From Symsagittifera roscoffensis (lineage: Eukaryota; Xenacoelomorpha; Acoela; Convolutidae), in assembly GCF_963678635.1 (NCBI RefSeq), contig NC_087064.1:11578819-11642818 (forward strand): a stretch of DNA of 64,000 bases, in the 5' to 3' direction. Position 1 is the stretch's first letter; each line of letters begins with the position of its first letter. Below, in pieces: positions 1 to 10,689 of the stretch. Under the pieces are notes generated by a model. It was given only the letters and a program-made list of their open reading frames with translations. It made no database searches and was not told the DNA's origin. The position numbers and the translations under genes were made by a program.

Positions 1-486
1 AGCAGGGCTTAAAAGTTGAACGAATGTCACCGATGATCTTTATAACTCTCAGTCTTACACATACAAATTTTCGCAGTTTCAATTAGAGTTAACTTAAAAT
101 GAATAGTTTGCAGAAAATATTGAATTGTTCAACACAAGTCAAGCTGCGCCATATCATAACTCCTTATAACTATTGAATCCGTACGGATTAGCAACTATCG
201 CGGTAACTCATTAGAGGATAAAAAGATAACCGAAAAATAATCTCTTAAACGTTGCTCTGAAACATCACTCCTCTCTGTTTACGGACTGGCCGTGCTTCTC
301 AAGACCAGTTGACCTGCAGTACAACATTTATAGATATAAATATATAAATTTGTACCTCAACTGGTTAATGCCTATCCGGCCGGATGACATTACCCGCTCT
401 GACAACAAATTGATTTTCTAAGTCCCAGTTGGACTGCAATGAGTTTAACTTATTGAGTTTATGAGTCCCGGTGGGACTACGCGATT
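1..486. other. Left edge, no gene recognised
   Basis: This stretch is AT-rich with short scattered ORFs only. If the acidic exon at 487-584 is real, this would be the 3' untranslated and downstream side of that minus-strand gene. I saw no clear polyadenylation signal for it here. Confidence 0.4.
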
Positions 487-584
487 TTAGTTCTCTTCCT
501 TTTCAGTGGGCTTTTCCAGTCCCTCGCCTTGCTTCGTTTGGACTGCTTCGTCCTCCTCGTCTTGTTGTTTTTCGAGTTCATCAG
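487..584 (-). CDS. Possible terminal exon with acidic C-terminus, minus-strand gene
   Basis: Read on the minus strand, a CAG acceptor (587-585) preceded by a T-rich run is followed by an open frame of about 31 codons ending in TAA at 489-487. The peptide is strongly charged (starts DELEKQQDEEDEA, ends EKPTEKEEN) and uses GAG, GAC, AAG and CAA codons, unlike the AT-rich surroundings. That looks like the acidic tail of a cytosolic or nuclear host protein. I do not recognise the family, and no matching upstream exon was identified at higher coordinates, where the next exon would have to lie beyond the retrotransposon. A chance open frame in a GC-richer patch is the main alternative. Confidence 0.3.
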
Positions 585-639
585 CTGCTCAAACAAATTT
601 TAAAAACAAATCGGTAATTTTGAAGTCCTGAAGCGTGAG

Positions 640-842
640 GCGACAATTCGTAACAGGCGAATATTTGTAACAAACGACAAGTCGTAGCAGTAGATTAAGC
701 GGGGAACACTGATTCAACGCAGTATTCCTCTCGTGATGGATAAAAGCTATGTGGAGCGCAGCGAAGCAATCGCATTTTTACGAATTGTCCCTTCTTACGA
801 ATTGTCGCCTGTTACGAATTGTCGCTTGTTACAAATTGTCAT
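640..842. mobile_element. Small foldback (MITE-like) element with ACGAATTGTC motifs
   Basis: The left end has GACAATTCGTAACAGGCGA at 642-660. The right end (about 775-840) carries three to four 17-bp direct repeats built on TTACGAATTGTCGCCTG, the reverse complement of the left end. The two ends can therefore pair. There is no ORF inside. I did not identify a target-site duplication, so the exact limits are uncertain. Confidence 0.5.
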
Positions 843-1234
843 CCCACCTTCCTGAAGCAAGGATATCCTAGTTACTTAAGACTTAACAAGAGAAATTAAG
901 AAAACTTTGTTCTCCAAAATATTACCAGACTAGATGTTGCGACAATTTGCACTTAGGTACTTTAAACCTTTGAGTTTTGGTTATTATAACGCCTTTTAAT
1001 AATACTTTAATGAACTTGTCGGCACATTTTACAAAGCAACCCTGACCAGGCTGAAAAATTTAACCGTGATGCAATAACTTAAATAGCTGTGCAATAGAGT
1101 TTAACCCAATTAAAGTATGAAACAATTAGTTGATCACAAATTCAGTTTATATTGCCATCAAGCTGATACGTGTTGAGTGCTTGTCAGCCCCGAGACTCGT
1201 TAAGGAAAACACCTGATCTTTACAGGCTTTAAAT

Positions 1235-1787
1235 GTCTACTTGCGTCGTTTTCACTTTGTCCCGATTCCGACCATGCGTTTATGACGCCACAAAATTCTC
1301 TATTCACATGGTCGCTATTTACATCTGGGTGATCCGACGGAATAAAATCTGTATTATCTACAATTTGGGTATTTACAATGTTTACATTTTTGCGACGAGA
1401 TTTACAAAGTTTGGTTAAATGGCCTTTATATTTACAGGCTGTGCAAGAAGTATCCTTTGCAGGGCAAACCGCTAAGTGTCCTTTCGAAAAGGTCCCGCCA
1501 CATTTCATACAGGTGTTACTCTTTTCTATATTCATAGTTGGTTCTCTTTTTACAGTAAAATGGTTGTGTGGTCTATGTGCAGTTGATCCGTTGAATTTAA
1601 AATTATTTGTAAGTTTCAAGTGATCTAAAAATCCCTTTTTGTCGATGAGTGCTATGTTCAGTGCTTCTCGTGGAGGTAAAGTTTCGGTGAAGAGTTTCCG
1701 TCGGCGGATATAGTCTAATAGGGAAAGGAAAAAAATTATCATAGGTTTATGTTCACGAGATGATGAATGCATTCTAGGGCAAAACAA
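1235..1787 (-). pseudogene. Second copy of gag C-terminal part (zinc knuckle)
   Basis: The segment about 1235-1702 is nearly identical (roughly 95%, by eye) to 6391-6850 in the same orientation. It encodes the same zinc-knuckle region, with Cys/His clusters around CMKCGGTFSKGH and CTACKYKGHLTKLC. Homology stops abruptly at about 1702, where the frame runs into unrelated sequence, and at about 1235 on the other side. It lies downstream of the extra ORF of the same element with no recognisable LTR between them, so it is probably a truncated second element or a recombination product. Not functional. Confidence 0.75.
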
Positions 1788-1839
1788 TTGACTGCATGAG
1801 AAAGGGGTACGGCGGGATACAGTGCATGAGAAATTTAAC

Positions 1840-2793
1840 TTAATCCGAATGATTAGTGTTCAGAATAGATGGGATTGAAATATGGACGAAGCATGATGAT
1901 TTACACTTACGATAACAATTTAAAAAGTTTTCTAATTCTAAGTTAAAAAGTTCGCTATCGAGTTCTGATTGTTCGTCAAAATTATCGATTGCCATTCTGA
2001 GGGATTTGTCTGTTGATGAAGAAGATATTTGTTCAGTTGTGGATGATTCTGAATTGATCGTGACGATCTCCAAAGGAGTTTCGCTGATAATGTGGTCCCG
2101 TTTATCGCTATGGCCGTTCTCTATGATGATCAGGTTTGATGCCGAACCAGAGGTCACTTGAGGTAGATCTACAACATCTATAAAGAATCTTTTGCCGTAT
2201 AACTTTGGTGGACCTACTTTTCTACAAAACCGGCGAATAATAGGAGAAACGTTACCAGGATTAGTTTGGAGCTCGGTTGCGGGAGTGGTATCGTCAGAAG
2301 AATCTACAATTTTGTAGACCGGGAAGTTTGTCGTGGCGTCTTCTTCCATCGGAACAGTCGAGGTGTTCTGTGAATCGAGTACCTTTGCGATCGTGGCGGC
2401 CTCGGCTGACGTGGATGACTCCTGACCCTTCGGTGCCAGCTCTGCCTCCGCCGGAATGATGCTTATTGGGCATTGTGTTTGTTGATCGTCTTCTGGGTTA
2501 GTGATGTCCTCTAAAATCTCATTTTTATTGTTATCATCGGGTTTGCAAAAACTACGGGTATTCTCCTGGTTCAAGGATTTTATTCTTTCGGAAATAAATC
2601 GTTCTCTGGCTACATCTCTACATGGGAAACCTCCCGCTATCCATTCCCAGTCACTAGCATCCGAAATATCCGAGGGAATCAACATAGATTCGTCTGACGC
2701 AAAGTAAACTTGAGGTGTTGTTGTCTTCTTGGACCGGGGTGGTTGTCTCCGAGTAGCTTTTGAAGAAAATTTCGACACACGTGTCTTTGTCAT
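1840..2793 (-). CDS. Unidentified 317-aa ORF downstream of integrase in the retroelement
   Basis: An intact ORF begins 82 bp after the end of the integrase frame on the same strand. The protein is basic at the N-terminus (about residues 1-25, rich in K, R, T and S), then acidic and Ser/Thr-rich, with a central segment (about 180-215) containing RRFCRKVGPPKLYGKRFF. I see no membrane-spanning helix, signal peptide or furin-type site, so nothing supports an envelope protein. It could be a C-terminal integrase tail displaced by a frameshift, or an accessory ORF. It is the longest uninterrupted ORF in the window and stands out because its neighbours are broken. The function is unknown. Confidence 0.45.
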   Translation of the reverse strand: MTKTRVSKFSSKATRRQPPRSKKTTTPQVYFASDESMLIPSDISDASDWEWIAGGFPCRDVARERFISERIKSLNQENTRSFCKPDDNNKNEILEDITNPEDDQQTQCPISIIPAEAELAPKGQESSTSAEAATIAKVLDSQNTSTVPMEEDATTNFPVYKIVDSSDDTTPATELQTNPGNVSPIIRRFCRKVGPPKLYGKRFFIDVVDLPQVTSGSASNLIIIENGHSDKRDHIISETPLEIVTINSESSTTEQISSSSTDKSLRMAIDNFDEQSELDSELFNLELENFLNCYRKCKSSCFVHISIPSILNTNHSD

Positions 2794-2874
2794 GTTGTCC
2801 GATGATCCTAGTTCAATCTGATGTCGGGTCCTGGGTTGTGGCTTTCGGGTCTTAGTTTGTCGTCTTGAGTTCGC

Positions 2875-4291
2875 TCATTTCCGACCTACTTTAACATTAG
2901 AATTAGGAAAGTAAGGGAAAGAAAAACTGCCTCTAAAAGATCTACCGTTAGTCGATTTTGATTTAGGGATAGCAATATCCGATTTTCGAATTATTTTTCC
3001 GTCTGATAGTTCTACTGTCGAAGAAGACGAATTTATGATCTTTTTGTTTAATTCTCTATAAAATGGGTCTCCGTTGATGCTCCCGTTCGTTTTCCGTAGG
3101 ATTTTACCTTTAAACGGACTCTGCAGTGGTATTCTAGTAATGGCAATTTTCGAGGTGGAGGCGTAATCCGTGTCGTAGCCCTTCTCCGTTGGTGGTAGGT
3201 TTTTCTTTGGAATCAAGGTGTCCATGTACCCGTCTTGGACTCTGTCATCGGTATTCCAATCCTTCGTTCTTTCTTTAGACAGTATGGATTTCCCCTTGTC
3301 TAAAACTCCAATGGATGGTTTACCCGACGCCAATTGTTTCCAAATTGTATTTGGTTTTTTATTAAAATGAATTTCAAAGGGAGAGCATTTAATATTTGAT
3401 TGGTAAGATGATCGTAAGTTCCAGATAATTTTCGATACAGCGTTTTGTAATGTACATTTTTCTGTTTCTTGGGCCACGGCTAACAATTTGATTTGTACAG
3501 TATGTACAACTTTTTCAACTAATCCGTTGGAGCGATGGTCTCTTACTGTACAAAATATAATTTTAATATTATTTGAGTCGCAGAATTTATAAATTCTTGA
3601 CTTGTAAAACAAGATGCGTGGTCAACTCTAATAGAATAGGTAATGCCATGTAAGAATATCTAATCCTGTAGAAACTCGATAACGATTTTTGATGAGGTAG
3701 AAGAGGTAACTTTTGCCGAAGGAAATTTTGAAAATCGATCGATGCAAAGTAAAATGTATTTGTTCGACCCCCAATATGAATCTAATGCTCCAGCAAAATC
3801 TAAGTTTAGCTCTTCGTTTGGTTCTAGTAGGGGTGAAGGGAAGTTCGCTGATCTGCGAATTTGGAATTATACTTTTCAAATTCTTACCCGTAACAGTACA
3901 TTCTGAGCAATTTATGCCGTGGCAGTAAAATTGCCTGTTAATATGGGGCCACCAGATGTATTGGGCCAAATACTTCATTCCAAATTGACCAGGGTGGGTT
4001 TCATGGAGAGTCTTCGTGATCGCATTTCTCAGGGTAAACGGTATAACAAGTCTGCCATCCATGTACAATAATCCATCGGATTCGTGTAATTCTCTGGTAA
4101 AGTGTTTGAAATAAGGGATTAATCGTCTCAATTTTATTTTGAAGTGCTACTACGATAGGGCTCAGCATAGGGTCGTCTTCAGTTAGGAGAGCTACAAGGT
4201 TGGCGTTAAAAAGAGTATTTAAATCCAATGGACGATCGGGCAACTTCAAATTTTTGCGGTACTTATTTACAAGATTTTGATGATCTTCCAA
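2875..4291 (-). pseudogene. Retroelement integrase, broken
   Basis: The N-terminal zinc-binding domain is clear in the 4131-3628 frame: HETHPGQFGMKYLAQYIWW, then paired cysteines in CSECTVTGKNLK (HHCC type). The catalytic core begins near 3830 in a shifted frame with a conserved Asp in NLDFAG. It continues near 3622 and then in the 3612-2875 frame, where the Glu-bearing motif HRSNGLVEK is visible. At least two frameshifts (near 3830 and near 3605-3625) split the core, and another change of frame near 4130 separates the upstream linker (4291-4001). Integrase would insert the element cDNA into host DNA; this copy cannot. Confidence 0.8.
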
Positions 4292-4842
4292 AAGAAGAAA
4301 ATCTAAAAATATTGAAATACCGGAGGTAGACTGCTTAATTACGATTTTACTATTTTCAATATTAACAGGATCTACAATTTCTTTTATCTACAGGTGAATT
4401 AATTAATCTACAATTAAGAATTAAGCAACAAAAAAATGCGGGGTTAGAAATGGAAAGAATTAAAGAATTTGTGTTGGAATAATCCGTGGGAATGCAATTT
4501 GATGTACAAAATTTGGTTCTGAAGTGATTATATAAACAAATTGGAAAAGTCGAGTTAATCAGTTTTAGTACTGATGCTATAAGGTAATTACGTAATTTTG
4601 CTTAACCGGAAATTTCCAAATTTGAACCAATGGCTGAGCAGGTCTTTCTTTCTTTCTCCGACGGCTTGATTGATATATTAATTTTGTTAATTTTCCCTTC
4701 TACAAACTCTTTGTCATAGTGTGATATTGGTAAAGCTTTTCCGGATGGAATTCTTGAAATTAGGTCAAGCCCATATCTTTTCCGGCGAGGTGTTTGATTG
4801 TGAAGTTAAAAGGTAGTAATCTATCCACCCATCTTGTTTGTC

Positions 4843-5720
4843 TTAAATGATATGTTTTGTTACCGTGATTTGTTGACAGGGCTGATAGCAATGCTTTGTG
4901 ATCTGTGATTCGAAATCTGATCCATAAAGGTAATTCTTGTAGTGTTCGACCGCCCAGACGACTGCTAACAGTTCGAGTTCGTTAGTGGAATATTTTGACT
5001 CGTGAGGATTTAAAAACCGTGAAGCAAAAGAAATCGTTCTCCAATCTCTCCAATCGTTCTCCAATCACTCTCCAAAAAAAGATCTGAATTCTTTCAGATT
5101 TTTTTTGGAATAGGTAGATCCTTGATCGCATTTGTTTTGTCGAATAAAGGTGAAATTCCTGTGTTTAAGGTTTTAAATCTGAACCATTCGATTTCTTTTT
5201 GAAAGAATTTACACTTTGACCATTTAACTGCGAAATTACATTAGTCTAATGTCAAAAAAATTTTAACACATTGTTTTTGTGTTCTAAGAAATCTCCTTTG
5301 GATGCGATTAAAATATCATCCAAGTAGCACATAGTAAAAAGGGATATTCCCTAACATTAAATCCTTACTCTTTGGAATTCATTAGGCATATCGCCTAAAC
5401 CGTAAAAGCCAGTTAAAAGTTGATAAATCCCAGTGATTTGATTGATAAATGCCCACTATACTAAAATTACATTGGTTGCTGGTAAACTTGTCTAAAGCGA
5501 GTTGGCTGTATGCATTTTTAAAATCTAAGTTTGTAAACCATACTTCTCCAACGAACCATTTGCTATTTGTGCTGCTACGTTGTCTACCAGTCCATGAATG
5601 TTCTGCATCTGGTATTTATTCTTGTATATCTGTTTGTTAATGAAGTTTGAGTCCAGAGCCAACTTGATTGATTTTTTTTGCAGGTTATGACGATTGGGCT
5701 AATAAAACGATCTTCGTCGC
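4843..5720 (-). pseudogene. Retroelement reverse transcriptase and RNase H, broken
   Basis: The RT catalytic box reads YLDD on the minus strand at 5326-5315, followed by ILIASKGDF, in a short surviving frame. RNase H is recognisable at 5064-4843 from ISFASRFLNPHESKYSTNE and ELLAVVWAVEHYKNYLYG, the typical Ty3/gypsy RNase H start. The stretch between and upstream is full of stops and frameshifts, so most of the palm and fingers can only be inferred from position. Together these domains would copy element RNA into DNA. Confidence 0.75.
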
Positions 5721-5827
5721 AGTTTTCTAATTTTTATTATGGCCTTCGTCTTTTAATCTGTTAAGTTCAGTTTTGACTGAGTTCAGTAAGTGGAGGGGAA
5801 CTCGTCTTCCTTTTAGTTGGTTAGGTT

Positions 5828-6340
5828 TTAATGGTTCGTAAAATGTGTAATTATCATCTGATTTTTTCTTTTTCCGATCCAAAGGAATAAGTTTTTGAAT
5901 GATTTAGAAATATTCTTGATTTCTCTTTCTTTATCTGTTGGTGAGATAAAATGTTTGGACTTACACAACTGGTTTGTCTGGAAGTGTGGGAAATACTTCT
6001 GTGAAACTTTTATCCCCACTTTTGGTAGGTTGTCGTTTTCGAGGATGTTCCACTCGTGTCCCTCGGTCAATAAGAAGTGGCAATCGTCGTGTGACCAACC
6101 GTTGGAGAAGATCGGAAGTGTCACTTTCCCAGAAATGTTAATGGCGTTGTCTGTAAATCCACAATATAAATCCTTGGTTGTCTTGTCCACCGGATAGATT
6201 TTTAAATACGGATCTCGAAGCTTCAATTCATGTAGTAAGTTCTTCTTGAGAAAGCTAACTGGGCTAGCTGAGTCACTTGTATATTTAAAATTACTTGATT
6301 TTCTTTCCCGAGGACAATATTCAGTAGTCTTTTCAATTCC
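5828..6340 (-). pseudogene. Retroelement aspartic protease region, broken
   Basis: The 6226-5828 frame (132 aa) sits between gag and RT, where the protease belongs. Just upstream (about 6285-6260) the minus strand reads SDSASPVSFL, resembling the D-S/T-G/A active-site triad of retroviral-type proteases followed by the usual hydrophobic strand. The link between this motif and gag contains stops. The remaining frame has no domain I can place exactly and may include the tether between protease and RT. Confidence 0.55.
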
Positions 6341-6352
6341 TTTCCGACGTCG

Positions 6353-7495
6353 TCAAAAATTGTAGTGACATTTAATACAGAATAAATAGTCGTCGTTTTC
6401 ACTTTGTCCCGATTCCGACCATGTGTTTATGACGCCACAAAATTTTCTATTTACATGGTCGCCATTTTCATCTGGGTGATCCGACAGATTAAAATCTGTA
6501 TTATCTACAATTTGGGTATTTACAATGTTTACATTTTTGCGACGAGATTTACAAAAATTGGTAAAATGGCCTTTATATTTACAGGATGTGCAAGTAGTAT
6601 CCTTTGCAGGGCAAACCGCTAAGTGTTCTTTCGAAAAGGTCCCGCCACATTGCATACAGGTGTTACTGTTTTCTATATTCATAGTTGGTTCTCTTTTTAC
6701 AGTAAAATGGTTGTGTGGTCTATGTGCAGTTGATCCATTGGATTTAAAATTATTTGTGAGTTTCAAGTGATCTAAAAATCCCTTTTTGTCGATGAGTGCT
6801 ATGTTCAGTGCTTCTCGTGGAGGTAGAGTTCCGGTGAAGAGTTTCCGTTGGAGGTCGAACTTTTTCATGTTGTTAATGAAAATATCCCTGATACATTCTT
6901 TTTCTCTTGCGGCTATGTCACACTTTTTGGCCATTTCGGCTAGGGCTCCCCAAAATTGTTCGAGAGACTCTCAGTCGCATTGTTTACGATTCAACAATTT
7001 GTGACGTTCAAATGTGGCATTTGTCTTTCTAATGAAAGCGTTTGCTAAGAATTCCCAAAAGTCTTTAAATGAAATTTGAAGTATTTTTACCTTAGCAAAT
7101 TTTTGTCCGAAAATTCTTTTTCCTTCATTTCCTAGTGCGAGATACAAAATTGATCGTAATTTTTTACCGGCTTCGTCCATTCTCATTCCATTAAATTTCT
7201 TGGTTTCTGTTTTAATGGATGCCGTTTCCTCCTCATCATAACGTGTTTTTTCTTGTATATTCCTGTCGATTCTTGATTTTCTTTGGCTATCCAATTCGCC
7301 GTCCAAAACTGGAGGTTGAGGATGATGTCTTTCCGAAGGATTTATCAAGTTTTCGATATCTGTGTTTTCTTTAGCGATACTAGCTAAATGAAAGAGATTG
7401 CTCCAGTCCTCACAGGAAATTGGTGGATCTACAGTATGGTTCTGCCAAAATGGAGGTATTCCTCTCACGTTAGATTCGTTATTTGACTGCGCCAT
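6353..7495 (-). pseudogene. Retroelement gag, interrupted by one in-frame stop
   Basis: Two ORFs (7495-6971 and 6934-6353) lie in the same frame and are separated by a single TGA at 6973-6971. The N-terminal part is a hydrophilic capsid-like region. The C-terminal part carries two Cys/His clusters (CMQCGGTFSKEH and CTSCKYKGHFTNFC) typical of a nucleic-acid-binding zinc knuckle. The start at 7495 is an ATG (MAQSNNESNV) with no longer upstream frame. Gag would form the particle that packages element RNA. Apart from the stop, gag is the best preserved part of this element. Confidence 0.8.
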
Positions 7496-7497
7496 GA

Positions 7498-8219
7498 TAA
7501 AATGTTACTTTGTTGTAGCTAAATCTACTCTATACAGTTAAAAGAATAAAAGAATAAAAGTGAATTAGTCTAAAGTTAAAACACTAAAAAGTGTGAGAGC
7601 ATCCTCTCCGCCGGAGAGAATGTCAAAGTGAAGGTCATAAGTAAGTGACCTGTTAGTAAATTACGTAATAGTTGCAGTAATTGCAAATATAAAGTGAGAA
7701 TTACATCAACGCGTTTCCTCCTTTTGCAGTAATACAGTTCAAAAAATGTCCCGAATCTACAAAATCAATTATGTGAATCGTTTAAAAGTGAACAAATCCA
7801 ATTCAATCAAATTCAAAATGAAAATCAATTAGAATATCCTAATCGGCGTTAATAAGAATGAGCTGGTCTCCAATAAAATAGTTCAAATATTGCTAATTTC
7901 AGATATTTTTTCAAAAGTCAATCTGATAAGCTTCATTTTTTATACGAGTGTCTTAGATTTATTTTTTTGGAAAAATCCAGTTTTTTATTACCAATCTGAG
8001 CTGTGTTACTGAAAACCTGATCCAACATAGGAAAGAAAGGGACGTTTCAATGAAATGATGCAACATTTTTCAAATTGTTTTATGATGAGAAACTAAGAAA
8101 ACGGTGAATGCTTTACACACGTTTTCAGCAAAATTAGGCAAAATCTTGCCAATTTTATATTAATTTCAAGACGTTGTGGTGCAGCGTGGTATGCGCACCT
8201 AGTTATATTATCATACTTA
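7498..8219. other. Leader region of the retroelement and spacer, no gene
   Basis: This lies immediately upstream of the gag start and should contain leader and 5' LTR if the element were complete. I found no long direct repeat of it at the other end, and no ORF. The remainder is ordinary AT-rich sequence. Confidence 0.4.
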
Positions 8220-8850
8220 TTGGTCCGACCGTTGAAAATGGCGAGGGAACTTTGTATTCGGGTGAATTTTAGAATTTTCTTCTTTTCTTATAGTTTTCCA
8301 CGCAAAATCAAGTACCACAAATAATCATCGAATTAGGTTGAGTGGTATGTCATATTAAACTTCTTACAGTCGTGATTTGAACCACATTTGAAAAATCCGA
8401 AAAAGGGGAATCAGTTTAAAATTTTTCATTTTTCATCTTATTTCGAGCGAATAAAGCGAGCGAGCAGTCTTATATTAACTGCTCAAAACTTACAATAGCC
8501 TATTTTAAAACGTAAACACTTAGCTTTATTTCAGTATTATTAGTTTAATTTGATTAATTTAGCGCCTTTTTAGAAATAAAACTTTCAAAAGTTCAAACAA
8601 CTGCAAAACTTGAAAAAAGAAATTTTTCGTTTTTTTTTCAATTTGAAGCAAATTTTCTCCAAAAAAATTTGTTTTCAACTGCTTATTTTACTAAAACTGT
8701 CAAGTAAACCAAATTTTCAGTTTTTGTTCAGCTCTTTTCATCACATCGCGCCAAAAAACGACAAAACTTTGAAAAAACTTCTTGTATTTTTTTTTAAAGA
8801 CTATGGTCGGAACATTCTGCGCCACTTGCATAGTGACCGGCTATCCTTAA
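8220..8850 (+). mobile_element. HINE/Helentron-like non-autonomous element, family 2
   Basis: The left end reads TGGTCCGACCGTTG and, about 45 bp in, ATTCGGGTGAATTTTAG. The right end (8795-8847) reads ATGGTCGGAACATTC, then a small CACT/AGTG hairpin, then ACCGGCTATCC. TCCGACC and GGTCGGA form short subterminal inverted repeats. The left end recurs at about 36930-37050 and, inverted, near 57470-57545; the right end recurs at 58874-58926. The layout parallels the family at 26-31 kb. No ORF of interest. Confidence 0.4.
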
Positions 8851-9535
8851 CCGGTTTTTTATTTATTTACAGTACAAAATGAAAGTTATTTCGATCTAGA
8901 GTCTATCGAGGTAACTCATTGGGTAACCAGCAGCTCCGGACGTAAATGACTAAACAGATTTATCGCAAATTACCCCCTTTTGGCCTGAACGAACGTCGGT
9001 TCCGCCAAGCATCTGGAAAAGTTCGTTAGGAAATTTAATCTTGCGATTACTCAGCAGGAAAGATGTGAGAGAGCTGTTGAAAACTCCCCGTGAGGTTCTT
9101 GACGACATTCCCCGCAAACCGGATGCAGTTGGAATATCCGAAGATGCGGCAGCCGAGGCTAATAGTTTAGCACGTGCTGCTGCAATTGTAGGTAAAACGC
9201 ATTAAAACGCAAAAAATTAAAGGAGGAAATGAGAGCCAAAAGCCCTGTGGTAGCTCCTGCTGTATTTTTTTCGAAGCAGACCAAAGAATTAAATCTGGGC
9301 TTTTTTTCTCCCTAGGTACCCAGGATAGAGAACGCTCTTTTTAAATTCATCCACATAGGGACCTCAGCGAAATTTCTTTGCTTTTTTGTTTTTCAAGAAG
9401 GAAAAGAGTTTCCTGATCGAACGTCTGCAAGTCTATAATGCAAATAATGCCGCGCGAGAAAACTTAGAGAAAAGAAGTAGTCAGAGATATTTTAATCGCT
9501 AAGATGCGCTTCAAGGACATTTTGTATACGTTCAG
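8851..9535. other. Spacer with possible retroelement debris
   Basis: No intact gene. The plus strand around 9050-9200 has a short open stretch (LLKTPREVLDDIPRKPDA) upstream of the gag-like ORF at 9536. It may be part of the same decayed element, but I cannot place it in a family. Confidence 0.3.
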
Positions 9536-9904
9536 ATGCAAAACCAGCACACACTAAAATCCGCCTGGCTTCACGAAAAGGGAGCACAAGCGTCGACTAG
9601 TTCGCTGAAACAATTAGGCAATTATGAGGGCGATCCAACCCAAATTTCATTCCAAAAATTCCGAATCAAACAGACACCAACGTTTTCAGTACAAAGTATG
9701 AAACTTTCGGAAAGCATCAATCGAGCGCAACCATATTTGAATAGACAAACAGGGCAAAGTTCCAGAGCTAAGTTCGCGTCGAATTATAAACAATCCTGTC
9801 CAGTTCGAAATGCAACGTGCCGGAATTGCAGCAAGAAGAGTCATTCCACTAATTCTGTCAATCATGTAGAGAGGTTCCCAAGCTTATCACCCCGTGTTTT
9901 GTAA
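9536..9904 (+). pseudogene. Gag-like fragment with degenerate zinc knuckle
   Basis: The 122-aa ORF has a basic, Gln/Ser-rich N-terminal part. Near residues 89-104 it has CPVRNATCRNCSKKSH, which matches the C-x2-C-x4-H start of a retroelement CCHC knuckle preceded by the common extra Cys. The final Cys is missing. It lies opposite in orientation to the 1.2-7.5 kb element and has a different sequence, so it belongs to another Ty3/gypsy-type family. No pol domains follow; a C-rich AACCCC-containing tract comes directly after. Confidence 0.45.
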
Positions 9905-10344
9905 CCCCCTTTTTCTTAACCCCCTCTCATATAACCCCCAAATCAGATAACCCCACTACAATTTAACCCCTTTTTAAAACCAATTGTTAGAATCAAAGTG
10001 AAAGTTACTTGAAAAGGATTCGGAACCATATCGTCGGTAAACATCAAAGCTTTAATTGCGAAAAATTTTGCGAACCAAAATGAGTTAACACGCACGCTGC
10101 TAAATGCGTTTTAGATTTGAACAGAAATGACCTTGCCGATAGTCTAGACTTTGATATGAACTTGAAAACGAATCCGACCGACATGATTCAAACTGGTGCA
10201 TATACAAAACAGTCCAAAACCATTTGAATTTCTTGACCTTGATCTTTTGGCGCCGACAGAATTGATCTACGCTTTGAAAACTCAAACATGGGCTTAATTA
10301 AGATCAAAGAGCCAAAGTTGGAAGAAATTTTCGGATGACAACCA

Positions 10345-10435
10345 AAGGCCTCATGGTATAATGGTTAAAGCATTAGTCTCAAAATCAAGAGTTCAAAGGA
10401 TCGAATCCCTGGCGGCACAATAAATTTTCCAATTT
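10345..10435 (+). repeat. tRNA-like SINE head (A and B boxes)
   Basis: TGGTATAATGG at 10354-10364 fits the RNA polymerase III A box, and GGATCGAATCC at 10398-10408 fits the B box (GGTTCGANTCC) with one difference. The spacing is about 44 nt, as in tRNAs. The acceptor stem does not pair and the anticodon stem is poor, so this is a tRNA-derived repeat and not a working tRNA. The 3' limit is unknown. Confidence 0.45.
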
Positions 10436-10689
10436 TCCCAAAAAAGTTGAATTTCGGGTCAATATGATAACGGGTATATCAAGGGTACAATAAATGGGTT
10501 AACCTTACAGGGTTGGGCGGAGGGAAAAGAAAAGTCAACACCTTGTATGTATTTATTATTTTGCCGGTTTCAAATCGACTCTAGCTCAATTTTGAAAAAT
10601 CAAGGAAAATAATTAAACTTGGAAAAAATTTTATTGCTTGGCAATATAAATTAAATAGCAAATATTTAACTCAAGTTCGCCATAGCGCG

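Larger units (their letters stand above)
1235..7497 (-). mobile_element. Decayed Ty3/gypsy-like LTR retrotransposon, composite
   Basis: On the minus strand the order is gag (7495-6353), protease (about 6340-5828), reverse transcriptase (about 5720-5100), RNase H (about 5064-4843), integrase (about 4290-2875), an extra ORF (2793-1840) and a second copy of the gag 3' part (about 1700-1235). The order protease-RT-RNase H-integrase is that of Ty3/gypsy elements. The frame is broken by stops and frameshifts in every domain, so the copy is dead. I could not recognise long terminal repeats, a primer-binding site or a polypurine tract. The repeated gag segment at the far end suggests a rearranged or chimeric insertion rather than one simple copy. 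Confidence 0.85.

Noticed and set aside
1840-2793. Envelope gene of an endogenous errantivirus
   Set aside because: No signal peptide, membrane anchor or cleavage site is visible, so an envelope assignment is not supported.
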